A DNA stretch of 64,000 nt from positions 692,001-756,000 of the forward strand of contig NZ_JPOL01000002.1 of assembly GCF_000733945.1 (NCBI RefSeq). Reading direction: 5' to 3'. Position 1 is the first letter of the stretch. Each line of letters begins with the position of its first letter. Origin of the DNA: Flavimarina sp. Hel_I_48 (GTDB lineage Bacteria; Bacteroidota; Bacteroidia; Flavobacteriales; Flavobacteriaceae). Position numbers and translations under genes: made by a program. Positions 25,704 to 34,868 of this stretch are shown piece by piece. The notes under the pieces were generated by a model that saw nothing but the letters and a program-made list of their open reading frames with translations, ran no database searches and was not told the origin of the DNA.

Positions 25704-27047
25704 TTATGCCATAACCCCTTGGTTTTCTTCAGTAAAAGAAAAGCGCAGGAGCCCATCCTCATCTATTTCTTTTAACTGAACTTCATGCGTAGTATTTACC
25801 AGCGCAGGATCCCAGGGTGTTTTCACTTTTACATAATTTTCGGTAAAACCGTGTATAAAGCCTTTTTTGTTCTCCCCCTCAAAAAGGACCTCGTGGGTAG
25901 AATCCAACTGTGATTCATAAAAAGCCCGGCGCTTCTTGGCAGAAAGGCCACGGAGCATTTTACTGCGTTTTTTCCTCTTTTTTAAGGAAATCCTGCCTTC
26001 CATAGTTGCGGCGGGGGTATCGTCCCGTTCAGAGTAGGTAAAAACATGCAAATAGGAAATATCCAGTTCCTGCAAAAAAGTATACGTATCCAGAAAGTGG
26101 GCATCAGTTTCCCCGGGAAATCCCACGATGACGTCCACACCTATACAACTGTCTGGCATTAGTTTCTTGATACGGTTCACGCGATCCACGTAAAGTTCAC
26201 GACGATAACGCCGGCGCATCTTACCTAACATTTCATTATTGCCACTTTGCAGGGGAATGTGAAAATGAGGTACAAAAGCCCTGCTCTGAGCAACCACATC
26301 TATTGTTTCATCTTTCAATAAATTAGGTTCAATACTTGAAATGCGCAAACGTTCAATGCCGTCTACCTGATCAAGTGCTTTTACAAGGTCCAGAAATGTA
26401 TGCTCATGTTTTTTGTTGCCAAATTCCCCTTTCCCGTAATCCCCTATATTCACTCCGGTAAGTACGATCTCCTTAATGTCCTGTGCCGCGATTTGCTCTG
26501 CATTCCTGACTACATTTTGCAATGTATCGCTTCGCGATATACCGCGCGCAAGCGGAATCGTACAATACGTACATTTGTAATCACAACCATCCTGAACTTT
26601 CAAAAAAGCCCGTGTACGATCCCCTATGGAATAAGAACTCACATAAAAATCGGCATCCTGTATCTCACAGCTATGCACTTCGCCAAAATCATTTTTACTA
26701 AGGTCATTGAGATATTGCGTGATCTTAAATTTCTCGGTAGCGCCCAGTACGAGGTCCACGCCATCCACATCGGCAAGTTCTTCAGGCTTGAGCTGGGCGT
26801 AACATCCCACCGCGGCCACAAACGCATCTGGATTTACACTTTGAGCCTTTTTTACGATACTTTTAAAACGCTTATCGGCATTTTCGGTCACGCTGCACGT
26901 GTTGATCACGTAAATATCTGCCGGTTCACTAAAATCTACCCTTTCAAAACCTTCATCCCTAAAATCGCGTGCGATCGTAGAGGTTTCCGAAAAATTAAGT
27001 TTGCAGCCCAGGGTATGAAATGCCACTTTTTTACCAGAGGTACTCAT
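25704..27047 (-). CDS. mtaB: tRNA t6A37 methylthiotransferase
   Basis: The 447-residue enzyme has the three parts of a methylthiotransferase. The N-terminal UPF0004 domain has FHTLGCKLNFSET, with further Cys residues in VINTCSVTE and AVGCYAQ. The radical SAM domain has the CxxxCxxC cluster in DGCDYKCTYC. The C-terminal TRAM-like region follows (EVLFEGENKKGFIHGFTENY). It converts t6A37 to ms2t6A37 in tRNAs. The MtaB rather than RimO or MiaB assignment rests on GCKLNFSE and the overall pattern. A TACCTTTG -7 element lies on the minus strand at 27141-27148. Confidence 0.93.
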   Translation of the reverse strand: MSTSGKKVAFHTLGCKLNFSETSTIARDFRDEGFERVDFSEPADIYVINTCSVTENADKRFKSIVKKAQSVNPDAFVAAVGCYAQLKPEELADVDGVDLVLGATEKFKITQYLNDLSKNDFGEVHSCEIQDADFYVSSYSIGDRTRAFLKVQDGCDYKCTYCTIPLARGISRSDTLQNVVRNAEQIAAQDIKEIVLTGVNIGDYGKGEFGNKKHEHTFLDLVKALDQVDGIERLRISSIEPNLLKDETIDVVAQSRAFVPHFHIPLQSGNNEMLGKMRRRYRRELYVDRVNRIKKLMPDSCIGVDVIVGFPGETDAHFLDTYTFLQELDISYLHVFTYSERDDTPAATMEGRISLKKRKKRSKMLRGLSAKKRRAFYESQLDSTHEVLFEGENKKGFIHGFTENYVKVKTPWDPALVNTTHEVQLKEIDEDGLLRFSFTEENQGVMA

Positions 27048-27163
27048 TTTACTCGTTGTTTTTTTGGTTACATTTGCGCCTTGTTAGCGCTTTTATTGCG
27101 CATGAAACACAATTAAAATCAGCTGTTTTTTACCTTACTGCAAAGGTAGTTACTGGCAGGCAT

Positions 27164-28825
27164 ATGCTAAAATTGAAAAAAAATCACCATAACTTAATTC
27201 CATTCTCCTTATGTATCGTGCTGGCGATAAGCACCATCGCCTGTACTGATGTGAAAAATAAGGACCGGGACAAACTTGTTTTTAGGTATAATGAACATTA
27301 CAATGTTGCCACGCTAGACCCTGCTTTTGCCCGGAACCCTCCTATAATCTGGCCCACCAACCAATTATTTAACGGTTTGGTACAGCAGGATGACAGTTTG
27401 AATATCGTTCCAGATATTGCAAAGCGCTGGGAAGTTTCAGAAGACGCAAAAACGTATATTTTCTATCTGCGTGAGGCGGTTTATTTCCACAAGCATGCGC
27501 AGTTTAAAACCCCAGATAGTACGCGCAAGGTGGTTGCAGCAGATTTTACTTACAGTTTTGACCGGCTCAAGGATGCGCGGGTGGCTTCGCCGGGAAGTTG
27601 GGTGCTCAGCAATGTAGAACATTACGAAGCGCTGAATGACAGCATGTTCAGCATCACCTTAAAAAAACCGTTTCCCGCATTCATCGGTATGCTGGGCATG
27701 CGGTATTGCTCGGTCGTGCCGAAGGAAATAACGGAATTTTACGGGAGCGATTTCCGGTCAAATCCCATTGGCACGGGTCCGTTTAAATTCAAGCGCTGGC
27801 AGGAAGGCGTAAAACTTGTACTTCGGAAAAACGAACTGTATTTTGAGAAAGACAAGCAGGGGCGCCAGCTTCCTTATATGGAAGCCGTAGCAATCACCTT
27901 TCTACCAGATAAGCAAAGTGAATTTTTGCAATTTGCCCAGGGAAACCTTGACTTTTTAAACAGTTTAGATCCCTCTTACAAAGATGAATTGTTGACCCCG
28001 CTGGGCGAATTAAAAGATAAATATGACGAAAATGTAAAAGTCATCACCGGCCCGTTTTTAAATACGGAATACATCGGTTTTTTTCTTGAAAGCAAGTCAG
28101 AAGAAGTGCGCTCAGAATTGCTTCGGCGTGCCTTAAACTACGGTTTTGACCGTCAAAAAATGATTACGTACCTGCGCAATGGTATAGGCATGCCAGCAGA
28201 TGCCGGCTTTATTCCGAAAGGCCTGCCCGGCTACCAGGCCAATAGTGGATACGAGTATAATCCTGGCAAAGCGAGCCAACTTATAGATGCCTACATCAAG
28301 CAAACCGGCAATACTTCACCCAGTATCACGATAGGGACCAACTCGCAATATCTTGATATTTGCGAGTATATTCAGCGGGAACTGGGCAAGATCAACCTGC
28401 ATATTGACATTGATGTGATGCCGCCCTCTACCCTGCGGCAATTAAAATCTACCGGGCAGCTGGATGCTTTTCGCGCAAGCTGGATCGCAGATTACCCCGA
28501 TGCCGAGAATTACCTGTCTTTATATTACAGCAAGAATTTCACCCCAAACGGCCCCAATTATACCCATTTCAAAAATACCGATTATGATTCCCTGTATGAA
28601 CACAGTTTTGGCATCACAGCCATTACAGAGCGCCAGGAAATCTACAGGAAAATGGATAGTATTTTAATTGAAAAAGCGCCTTTTGTCCCTCTGTATTATG
28701 ACGAGGTCATTCAATTTGTGCACAAAGATGTGCACGGTCTAAAACCCAATCCACAAAATTTTCTGAACCTAAAACGGGTTTATAAGGGTGAAAAACCAGC
28801 AATACCGGCAAAAAATGGCGAATAA
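27164..28825 (+). CDS. Peptide/oligopeptide ABC transporter substrate-binding lipoprotein
   Basis: The 553-residue product from ATG 27164 has a lipobox (ISTIAC). The frame is open to 27020, but that would overlap mtaB and lacks a signal. It is an SBP family 5 (DppA/OppA type) protein with LDPAFARNPPIIWPTNQLFN, DIAKRWEVSEDAKTYIFYL, SNPIGTGPFKFKRWQEG (first residue Arg-Ser context) and DAFRASWIADYPDAENYLS. It would bind peptides or another solute at the outer face of the inner membrane. No permease or ATPase gene of the Dpp type lies nearby, so its partner complex must be encoded elsewhere. Confidence 0.9.
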   Translation: MLKLKKNHHNLIPFSLCIVLAISTIACTDVKNKDRDKLVFRYNEHYNVATLDPAFARNPPIIWPTNQLFNGLVQQDDSLNIVPDIAKRWEVSEDAKTYIFYLREAVYFHKHAQFKTPDSTRKVVAADFTYSFDRLKDARVASPGSWVLSNVEHYEALNDSMFSITLKKPFPAFIGMLGMRYCSVVPKEITEFYGSDFRSNPIGTGPFKFKRWQEGVKLVLRKNELYFEKDKQGRQLPYMEAVAITFLPDKQSEFLQFAQGNLDFLNSLDPSYKDELLTPLGELKDKYDENVKVITGPFLNTEYIGFFLESKSEEVRSELLRRALNYGFDRQKMITYLRNGIGMPADAGFIPKGLPGYQANSGYEYNPGKASQLIDAYIKQTGNTSPSITIGTNSQYLDICEYIQRELGKINLHIDIDVMPPSTLRQLKSTGQLDAFRASWIADYPDAENYLSLYYSKNFTPNGPNYTHFKNTDYDSLYEHSFGITAITERQEIYRKMDSILIEKAPFVPLYYDEVIQFVHKDVHGLKPNPQNFLNLKRVYKGEKPAIPAKNGE

Positions 28826-28889
28826 TGCCTAATTATTAGACTGGTTTTAAGTTTCTTCAATCAAAAATTTAAGCCTAATTTTGGCGACT

Positions 28890-30764
28890 ATGAGCGCGAT
28901 AAATTATGTTTCGGTGGAAGGCATTGCCAAAGCCTTTGGTGAAAAAATTCTTTTCAATGATCTTTCTTTTGGTATCAATCAAGATCAAAAAATAGGTCTA
29001 ATAGCTAAAAATGGAGCCGGTAAAACTTCCCTGCTCGATATTCTTGCCAGTAAGGAAAACCCAGATAGCGGCCAGGTAATTTACCGCAAGGGCATTAAAA
29101 TCTCCTTTCTTGCCCAGGAACCTGACCTTGACGGAAGCCTTACCGTAGAGCAAACCATCTTTGACAGTGATAATGATACCCTGCTTGCCATTGCCGCTTA
29201 TGAAAAAGCGCTGGTCAATATGGATGACGCAGATGCTTACCAGCAGGCTTTTGATAAAATGGAAGCGTTGCAGGCCTGGGATTTTGAAACCCAGTACAAA
29301 CAGATTCTCTCCCAGTTAAAGTTGGACGATCTCGACCGCAAAGTGGAAAAACTGAGCGGGGGCCAGAAAAAAAGGCTTGCCCTGGCAAATATGCTGTTGC
29401 ATAAACCTGATCTGCTCATCATGGATGAGCCCACGAACCATCTGGACCTGGAAATGATCGAGTGGCTTGAGGCCTATTTTGCCAAAGAAAACCTGACCAT
29501 TTTTATGGTCACGCACGACCGTTATTTCCTGGAGCGGGTATGTAATGAAATCATTGAGCTGGAAGACGGTAATCTTTACAGCTACAAAGGAAACTATTCC
29601 TATTACCTGGATAAACGCGAATCGCGCATAAGCGCGGAAGAGGCAGAAACCGGGAAAGCCAAGCAGCTCTTTAAAAAAGAACTGGACTGGATGCGCCGCC
29701 AGCCCAAAGCACGTACGACCAAATCAAAATCCCGTATAGACGATTTTCACGAGATCAAAGAGCGCGCCGGCAAGCGACGTCAGGATCACGAAGTGCAGTT
29801 GGAGCTCAATATGGAGCGTATGGGCAATAAAGTGGTTGAATTGCACAAGGTCAGCAAAAAGTTCAAGGAGCGCCTAATTCTTGATCAGTTTGATTACAAT
29901 TTTCAACGGGGGGAGCGCATTGGGATCATTGGTAAAAACGGTACGGGAAAATCCACTTTCCTGAACATCCTTACGGGTAAAATGGAAGCTGATAATGGTA
30001 AAGTGATAATCGGTGAGACCATCCAATTTGGCTACTACACACAGAAGGGGATTAACATTAAACCTGGTCAGAAAGTCATTGATGTCATTAAAGAGTTTGG
30101 CGATTATATTCCACTGAAAAAAGGGCGACAGATTTCTGCAGGGCAGTTGCTTGAGCGTTTTCTGTTTGACCGCAAGAAACAATATGATTTTGTTGAAAAA
30201 CTGAGCGGTGGGGAGCGAAAAAGACTCTATTTGTGTACGGTTTTGATTCAGAATCCCAATTTTCTCATTCTTGATGAGCCCACTAACGATCTGGATATTG
30301 TGACCCTCAACGTGCTTGAAAGTTTTCTTATGGACTTTCCCGGTTGCCTGCTCGTTGTTTCCCACGACAGGTATTTTATGGACAAGATCGTAGATCACCT
30401 TTTTGTCTTCCGCGGTAGCGGAATCGTGGAAGATTTCCCCGGTAATTATTCTGACTTTAGAACATACGATCTAAGTGCGGACAGCGCCCCTGATAGCACA
30501 GAAAAAGAAGCGAAAACTTCAAGTTCCACAACGAAGGAAAATTGGAAAACGCAGGATAACCCACTCACCCACGAGCAACAAAAAGAGTACAACAGACTGG
30601 AAAAAGAGATCGCAAAACTGGAGCAAAAAAAGGTTGAGCAGGAAAAGAAATTCCTTGATCCAGAATTGTCTGGAGAAGAGATCAATGACGCATCCATCGC
30701 GCTGCAAAAAATCCAGGATGATATTGACCAGAAAACGGAGCGCTGGTTTGAACTATCGGTTTAA
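28890..30764 (+). CDS. ABC-F family ATPase
   Basis: The 624-residue protein has two ABC domains and no membrane segment. Domain 1 has Walker A AKNGAGKTS, signature KLSGGQKKRLALANML and Walker B LLIMDEPTNHLD. Domain 2 has Walker A GKNGTGKST, signature KLSGGERKRLYLC and LILDEPTNDLD. The linker region is at about 245-300, and the C-terminal tail is a coiled coil (LEKEIAKLEQKKVEQEKK), as in Uup-type proteins. ABC-F proteins act on the ribosome, and Uup-type members also affect transposon excision. A TTG at 28881 is in frame, but ATG 28890 is chosen. A TAATTTTG -7 element ends 6 bases before it. Confidence 0.9.
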   Translation: MSAINYVSVEGIAKAFGEKILFNDLSFGINQDQKIGLIAKNGAGKTSLLDILASKENPDSGQVIYRKGIKISFLAQEPDLDGSLTVEQTIFDSDNDTLLAIAAYEKALVNMDDADAYQQAFDKMEALQAWDFETQYKQILSQLKLDDLDRKVEKLSGGQKKRLALANMLLHKPDLLIMDEPTNHLDLEMIEWLEAYFAKENLTIFMVTHDRYFLERVCNEIIELEDGNLYSYKGNYSYYLDKRESRISAEEAETGKAKQLFKKELDWMRRQPKARTTKSKSRIDDFHEIKERAGKRRQDHEVQLELNMERMGNKVVELHKVSKKFKERLILDQFDYNFQRGERIGIIGKNGTGKSTFLNILTGKMEADNGKVIIGETIQFGYYTQKGINIKPGQKVIDVIKEFGDYIPLKKGRQISAGQLLERFLFDRKKQYDFVEKLSGGERKRLYLCTVLIQNPNFLILDEPTNDLDIVTLNVLESFLMDFPGCLLVVSHDRYFMDKIVDHLFVFRGSGIVEDFPGNYSDFRTYDLSADSAPDSTEKEAKTSSSTTKENWKTQDNPLTHEQQKEYNRLEKEIAKLEQKKVEQEKKFLDPELSGEEINDASIALQKIQDDIDQKTERWFELSV

Positions 30765-30783
30765 TGCCTATGAAATGTGACCT

Positions 30784-31152
30784 ATGAAAGCATTTTTGAC
30801 CATTGCCCTACTCGTTATCTCAAATACATTCATGACCCTGGCCTGGTACGGCCATTTGAAATTTGCGGAGTGGAAATGGTTCAGTAAGCTTAGCCTCATT
30901 AGTGTGGTACTGATCAGCTGGGGGATTGCACTTTTTGAATATCTCTTTCAGGTACCGGCAAATAAAATAGGATTTGAAGAAAATGGCGGGCCCTTTAGCC
31001 TTTTGCAGCTTAAGGTCATTCAGGAAGTAATTACCCTCGTCGTCTTTGTTGCTTTTATGCTCATCGCCTTTAAAGAAGAAACCTTTAAGCTCAACCATCT
31101 AATAGGCTGTGTCTTTCTAGTGCTTGCGGTGTATTTTATGTTTAAAAACTAG
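30784..31152 (+). CDS. DUF486 (DMT-like) four-helix membrane protein
   Basis: The 122-residue protein has four hydrophobic helices (about residues 3-21, 35-50, 73-94 and 102-119). It carries the DUF486 pattern: ISNTFMTLAWYGHLKF, SWGIALFEYLFQVPANKIG and GGPFSLLQLKVIQEVITLVV. DUF486 belongs to the drug/metabolite transporter clan and is of unknown substrate. It starts 19 bases after the ABC-F gene, with a methyltransferase gene 5 bases further on, so the three probably form a unit. Confidence 0.88.
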   Translation: MKAFLTIALLVISNTFMTLAWYGHLKFAEWKWFSKLSLISVVLISWGIALFEYLFQVPANKIGFEENGGPFSLLQLKVIQEVITLVVFVAFMLIAFKEETFKLNHLIGCVFLVLAVYFMFKN

Positions 31153-31157
31153 CCGGT

Positions 31158-31937
31158 TTGTCACATGCTTTATATTCCATAAAAAAATATCTGGAATTTT
31201 TAAGGAAATCCACGCACCTGCCCCGCGTACATACTCCTTTTGTATATCTTTTTTTGACAAAATGCCTATATGATCAACAGGCGCACCCTGCTTATTCGAA
31301 ACTTAAAACCTATCGAAAATCGGTCATAACTGACAATAAATTGATTGAAATAACCGATTTTGGCGCTGGTTCGCGGGTTTTTAAAGATGATTTACGAAAG
31401 ATTTCCGAGCTCGGAAAAAACGCCGGAGCCACCTATAAGCGCATGCGCCTGCTCTATCGCGTGACCGCTTATTTTAAGCCCAGACATGTGCTGGAACTTG
31501 GGACTTCTGTGGGACTGGCCACTGCCGCGTTTGGCCTTGCGGAAACAGGTAAAATCACGAGCGTGGAAGGCTGCGAAAAGATTGCAAATGTTGCCAAAGA
31601 AAAACTTCTTGCGTTAAAAATCCCTCTGTTGACCCTCAAAAACGAGCAGTTTTCATCCTTTTTAGACCGAAAAACCGAAGATTTTTATGATTTAGTCTAC
31701 TTTGATGGCAATCACAGTCAGGAGGCCACATTGCATTATTTTAACGCACTATTGCCTACCGTAACATCTGATACAGTTCTTATTTTTGATGATATTTACT
31801 GGTCAAAAGGGATGACCGCAGCCTGGGAAATAATTAAAGAGCACCCGCAGGTACAGCTTAGCATTGACTGTTTTTGGCTGGGTTTTGTTTTTTTCCGGAA
31901 AGAAGAAAAAAAGCAGCACTTTAAAATACGGCTTTAA
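31158..31937 (+). CDS. Class I SAM-dependent O-methyltransferase-like protein
   Basis: The 259-residue product starts at TTG 31158; no in-frame ATG exists before the conserved part. The N-terminus (STHLPRVHTPFVYLFLTKCL) is typical of a Bacteroidota family. The SAM-binding core reads HVLELGTSVGLATAAFGLAE (motif I), TSVEGCEKIANVAKEKL, and DLVYFDGNHSQEATLHYF (motif with acidic residue). VLIFDDIYWSKGMTAAW follows. The pattern fits class I methyltransferases related to O-methyltransferase family 3. The substrate is unknown. It lies 5 bases after the DUF486 gene. Confidence 0.8.
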   Translation: MSHALYSIKKYLEFLRKSTHLPRVHTPFVYLFLTKCLYDQQAHPAYSKLKTYRKSVITDNKLIEITDFGAGSRVFKDDLRKISELGKNAGATYKRMRLLYRVTAYFKPRHVLELGTSVGLATAAFGLAETGKITSVEGCEKIANVAKEKLLALKIPLLTLKNEQFSSFLDRKTEDFYDLVYFDGNHSQEATLHYFNALLPTVTSDTVLIFDDIYWSKGMTAAWEIIKEHPQVQLSIDCFWLGFVFFRKEEKKQHFKIRL

Positions 31938-32015
31938 ATGTGTAACATCTGCCGCCGCTGTCGTACTTATAATAAAATCCCGTAAATTGGGATCTGGTAA
32001 ACCGAAAAGCAACGT

Positions 32016-32708
32016 ATGGGCAACTTAATCAAGATTAGGGACATTAAACGCGACTTCCCGCTAGGGAACGAGATCGTACACGTACTCAAGGGCATAGACC
32101 TGGATATTGATAAAGGGGAATATGTTGCTTTTATGGGTCCGTCAGGTTCTGGAAAATCCACGTTAATGAACCTGCTGGGCTGCCTGGATACGCCCACTTC
32201 TGGGACTTATGTCTTAAATGGAAAGGATGTGAGCGATATGAGTGATGATGAACTCGCCGAAGTGCGCAACAAAGAAATAGGTTTTGTGTTTCAGACTTTT
32301 AACCTTTTACCGCGTACTACTGCATTAGACAATGTTGCTTTGCCCATGGTTTATGCCGGTTATTCTAAATCAGAGCGCCATGTTCGCGCGCAGGAAGTTT
32401 TAACCGACGTGGGCCTTGCAGATCGTATGGACCACAAGCCTAACCAACTTTCGGGTGGTCAGCGCCAGCGTGTTGCCGTGGGGCGTGCACTGGTCAATAA
32501 ACCTTCAATCATACTGGCAGATGAGCCTACGGGAAACCTGGATTCTAAAACTTCTGTGGAAATTATGAGGCTTTTTGATGATATTCACGCTGCAGGAAAC
32601 ACGGTGATCCTTGTAACGCACGAAGAAGATATCGCAGAACATGCACATCGCATTATACGTCTTCGTGACGGCGTTATAGAACGCGATGACAGGAAAGTTC
32701 TTATTTAA
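32016..32708 (+). CDS. ABC transporter ATP-binding protein, LolD/MacB type
   Basis: The 230-residue ATPase has Walker [10 protein letters not shown] (about 40-48), the Q-loop in [18 protein letters not shown], signature [17 protein letters not shown], Walker [14 protein letters not shown] and a switch His in [29 protein letters not shown] and the closing [13 protein letters not shown] are diagnostic of the LolD/MacB/FtsE-like subgroup, which works with MacB-type permeases in lipoprotein release or efflux. No permease gene lies beside it. A repeat patch follows its stop after 6 bases. Confidence 0.88.
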   Translation: MGNLIKIRDIKRDFPLGNEIVHVLKGIDLDIDKGEYVAFMGPSGSGKSTLMNLLGCLDTPTSGTYVLNGKDVSDMSDDELAEVRNKEIGFVFQTFNLLPRTTALDNVALPMVYAGYSKSERHVRAQEVLTDVGLADRMDHKPNQLSGGQRQRVAVGRALVNKPSIILADEPTGNLDSKTSVEIMRLFDDIHAAGNTVILVTHEEDIAEHAHRIIRLRDGVIERDDRKVLI

Positions 32709-32714
32709 CCAGTA

Positions 32715-32873
32715 GTCACCTCGAGTGTTTTTTCTAAAGTGATAACGGAGGAAAAAACGTATCAAGAGTCACCTCGAGTGTTTTCTCTAAAGCGATAACG
32801 GAAGAAAAAACGTATCCAAAGTCACCTCGAGTGTTTTTTCTAAAGTGATAGCGGAAGAAAAAACGTATCGAGA
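32715..32873. repeat. Three 53-bp tandem repeat units
   Basis: The units 32715-32767, 32768-32820 and 32821-32873 are each exactly 53 bases. They share GTCACCTCGAGTGTTTT, CTAAAG, GATA, CGGA and GAAAAAACGTATC, with only a handful of substitutions between units. The period is not a multiple of three and no open frame runs through it. The third unit forms the left half of a REP-like inverted repeat. Confidence 0.92.
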
Positions 32874-32929
32874 GGCGCTATGGAATAGGTCTCGATACAG
32901 CCTCGTGCCGTCGGCCACTCGACCTGACA
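32821..32929. repeat. REP-like imperfect inverted repeat, copy 1 (complete)
   Basis: The outer arms GTCACCTCGAGTG (32821-32833) and CACTCGACCTGAC (32916-32928) are complementary at 11 of 13 positions. The inner arms GTATCGAGA (32865-32873) and TCTCGATAC (32890-32898) are perfect. The right half (32890-32929) recurs at 33233-33272 with 36 of 40 identical bases. The shape is that of a dispersed palindromic element. Confidence 0.8.
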
Positions 32930-32945
32930 TAGTCATTTTATGTAA

Positions 32946-33226
32946 ATGTATTCCGTTTACATTTTTAATTGTGCAGACGGAACATACTACACAGGGATTA
33001 CTTCAGACCTCTGCTAAAGATTGCAAGATCACCAAAGAAAAAAATCCAAAAAGTAATACTGCGTCTAAACTTCCCTTAAATGCTGTTTTGTAGTGAATTT
33101 ACAGATGCTTCCTTAGCAATTGTCAAAGAAAAACAACTCAAAAATTGGTCAAGAGCCAAAAAACAAGCATTAATTAGCGGTAAATATGAAAATTTACCCA
33201 ATTTGGTTAAAAAGAAATTCCAAGGC
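32946..33226 (+). pseudogene. Broken GIY-YIG endonuclease gene
   Basis: Three successive frames encode one GIY-YIG nuclease. From ATG 32946 the product reads MYSVYIFNCADGTYYTGITS, then DL, with TAA at 33015, and continues RLQDHQ. The next frame gives KEKNPKSNTASKLPLNAVL. A third frame, from about 33083, gives LFCSEFTDASLAIVKEKQLK, then NWSRAKKQALISGKYENLP. Together these reproduce the usual order of a roughly 95-residue single-domain GIY-YIG protein: the VYI..YYTG motif, the RLxxHQ helix, and the EKQLKNWSRAKK block. One nonsense codon and two frameshifts disable it. It is flanked on both sides by copies of the REP-like repeat tail, so it may be part of a degenerate mobile unit. Confidence 0.88.
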
Positions 33227-33232
33227 TCTGGG

Positions 33233-33272
33233 TGTCGATACAACCTCCTACCGTCGGCCACTCGACCTGACA
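33233..33272. repeat. REP-like repeat, copy 2 (right half only)
   Basis: This 40-base segment matches 32890-32929 at 36 of 40 positions and shares the block CCGTCGGCCACTCGACCTGA. The left-hand arms of the palindrome are not present beside it. It begins 12 bases after the last recognisable GIY-YIG codon. Confidence 0.88.
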
Positions 33273-33396
33273 AGGATTACGATAAATTTTCTAGTTTTAC
33301 ACTTCACAAACTAGTTTAAATCAATCGCATTCTAAAAAAAGTAAGGATTCTCCATGAGATCATGACTTCGCAAATGTTTACAGATGCAAAAAACAA

Positions 33397-34752
33397 TCAA
33401 GAATGTGCTGTTCTTAGCTTTCTTGGTTGGTGTTTTGTAGGTTCTATCGCCTCTAAAGGTTCTGCATAAAGGTCAAAATCTTCGGCAGAAGTAATTTTAA
33501 CACGGGTAAATTCCGCGGTTTTAAGGTAATACTTCGTAGCATCAATTAACACCTCATTATCTACGTCTGGGGAGTCAAATTCGGTACGGCCTATGTAATG
33601 GTTGCCCTCTTTGCGATCAATGATCACTTTAAATTCTTTGCCAATTTTCTGTTGATTCAGCTCCCAACTAATTTGCGACTGTATCGCCATGATTTCATTG
33701 GCGCGATCCATTTTCACTTCTTCAGGAACATCGTCCTCAAGATTATAAGCGTGGGTATTCTCTTCATGGGAATAGGTAAAACAGCCCAGACGTTCAAAGC
33801 GCATTTCTTCAACCCAATCGCGCAAAAGCTCAAAATCCTCCTGGGTTTCACCGGGGTAACCTACGATCAACGTGGTGCGAATAGTCATTTCCGGTAGTTG
33901 TTCCCTGAATTTTTTCAGGAGCGCATTCGTTTTTTCATATGTTGTACCGCGACGCATGGATTTCAATACTTTTGTTGAAATATGCTGTAGCGGAATATCA
34001 ATATAATTACAGACTTTTGGCTCTTCTTTGATAACGTCAAGAACATCTTCCGGAAAACCGGTAGGAAACGCATAGTGCAGGCGAATCCACTCAATGCCCT
34101 CTACCTTTACAAGCTCCCGAAGCAAGTCTGCCAGCGCTCGTTTTTTATAGATATCAAGACCATAATACGTAAGGTCCTGAGCAATAAGAATAAGCTCTTT
34201 TATCCCGTTTGCCGCCAGTTTTTTAGCTTCAATGACCAGGTTTTCTATGGGCGTGCTTTTATGGCCACCGCGCATAAGCGGTATTGCACAGAACGAACAC
34301 GGGCGGTCACAGCCTTCGGCAATTTTTAGGTATGCGTAATTTTTTGGAGTTGTGGTAAGGCGTTCACCTATGAGTTCATGCTTATAGTCGGCGCCCAGGG
34401 CTTTTAGCAAACCAGGAAGTTCCGTAGTGCCAAAATACTGATCTACATTTGGCATTTCCTTTTGGAGGTCTGGCTTATAACGTTCAGAAAGGCAACCGGT
34501 CACAAAGACCTTGTCCACCATTCCATCTTCTTTCTGTTGAACGTATTGTAAAATAGTATTGACTGACTCCTCCTTCGCATTGTCTATAAAGCCGCAGGTA
34601 TTGATCACCACGACATTACCATCCTGCTCGTGCACCACTTCCTTATTGTTTGCCCGAAGTTGCCCCATGAGGACTTCGCTGTCGTAGACGTTCTTTGAAC
34701 AGCCTAAAGTGACAACATTTATTCGGTTCTTTTTTAAGGTTTTAGTACGCAT
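33397..34752 (-). CDS. rimO: Ribosomal protein S12 methylthiotransferase
   Basis: The 451-residue radical SAM enzyme methylthiolates an aspartate of ribosomal protein S12. The UPF0004 domain has VVTLGCSKNVYDSEVLMGQL, INTCGFIDNAKEES and FVTGCLSERY. The radical SAM cluster is EGCDRPCSFCAIPLMRG. IDIPLQHISTKVLKSMRRG and TTLIVGYPGETQEDF are typical RimO blocks, and a TRAM domain closes the protein (KVIIDRKEGNHYIGRTEFDS). The GCSKNVYDSE block distinguishes it from MtaB, encoded at 25704-27047. A TATCTTTG -7 element lies upstream on the minus strand at 34773-34780. Confidence 0.96.
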   Translation of the reverse strand: MRTKTLKKNRINVVTLGCSKNVYDSEVLMGQLRANNKEVVHEQDGNVVVINTCGFIDNAKEESVNTILQYVQQKEDGMVDKVFVTGCLSERYKPDLQKEMPNVDQYFGTTELPGLLKALGADYKHELIGERLTTTPKNYAYLKIAEGCDRPCSFCAIPLMRGGHKSTPIENLVIEAKKLAANGIKELILIAQDLTYYGLDIYKKRALADLLRELVKVEGIEWIRLHYAFPTGFPEDVLDVIKEEPKVCNYIDIPLQHISTKVLKSMRRGTTYEKTNALLKKFREQLPEMTIRTTLIVGYPGETQEDFELLRDWVEEMRFERLGCFTYSHEENTHAYNLEDDVPEEVKMDRANEIMAIQSQISWELNQQKIGKEFKVIIDRKEGNHYIGRTEFDSPDVDNEVLIDATKYYLKTAEFTRVKITSAEDFDLYAEPLEAIEPTKHQPRKLRTAHS

Positions 34753-34868
34753 AGTGCCTTTTTTTAAGGGCGCAAAGATACGTAATTTTAATGGGATTGT
34801 AAAGTATGAAAAAGGGCTATAAAAGTCAATAATTACCGGAAAATAGCCAATTTATGGTCCATTTAGGG

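Noticed and set aside
32715..32929. Possible CRISPR array
   Set aside because: The 53-bp units are directly adjacent with no unique spacers, and no cas genes are present.
32845..33093. Plus-strand open frame of 82 residues after the LolD-type ATPase
   Set aside because: It crosses the palindromic repeat and only its end matches one frame of the broken GIY-YIG gene, so it is not an independent gene.
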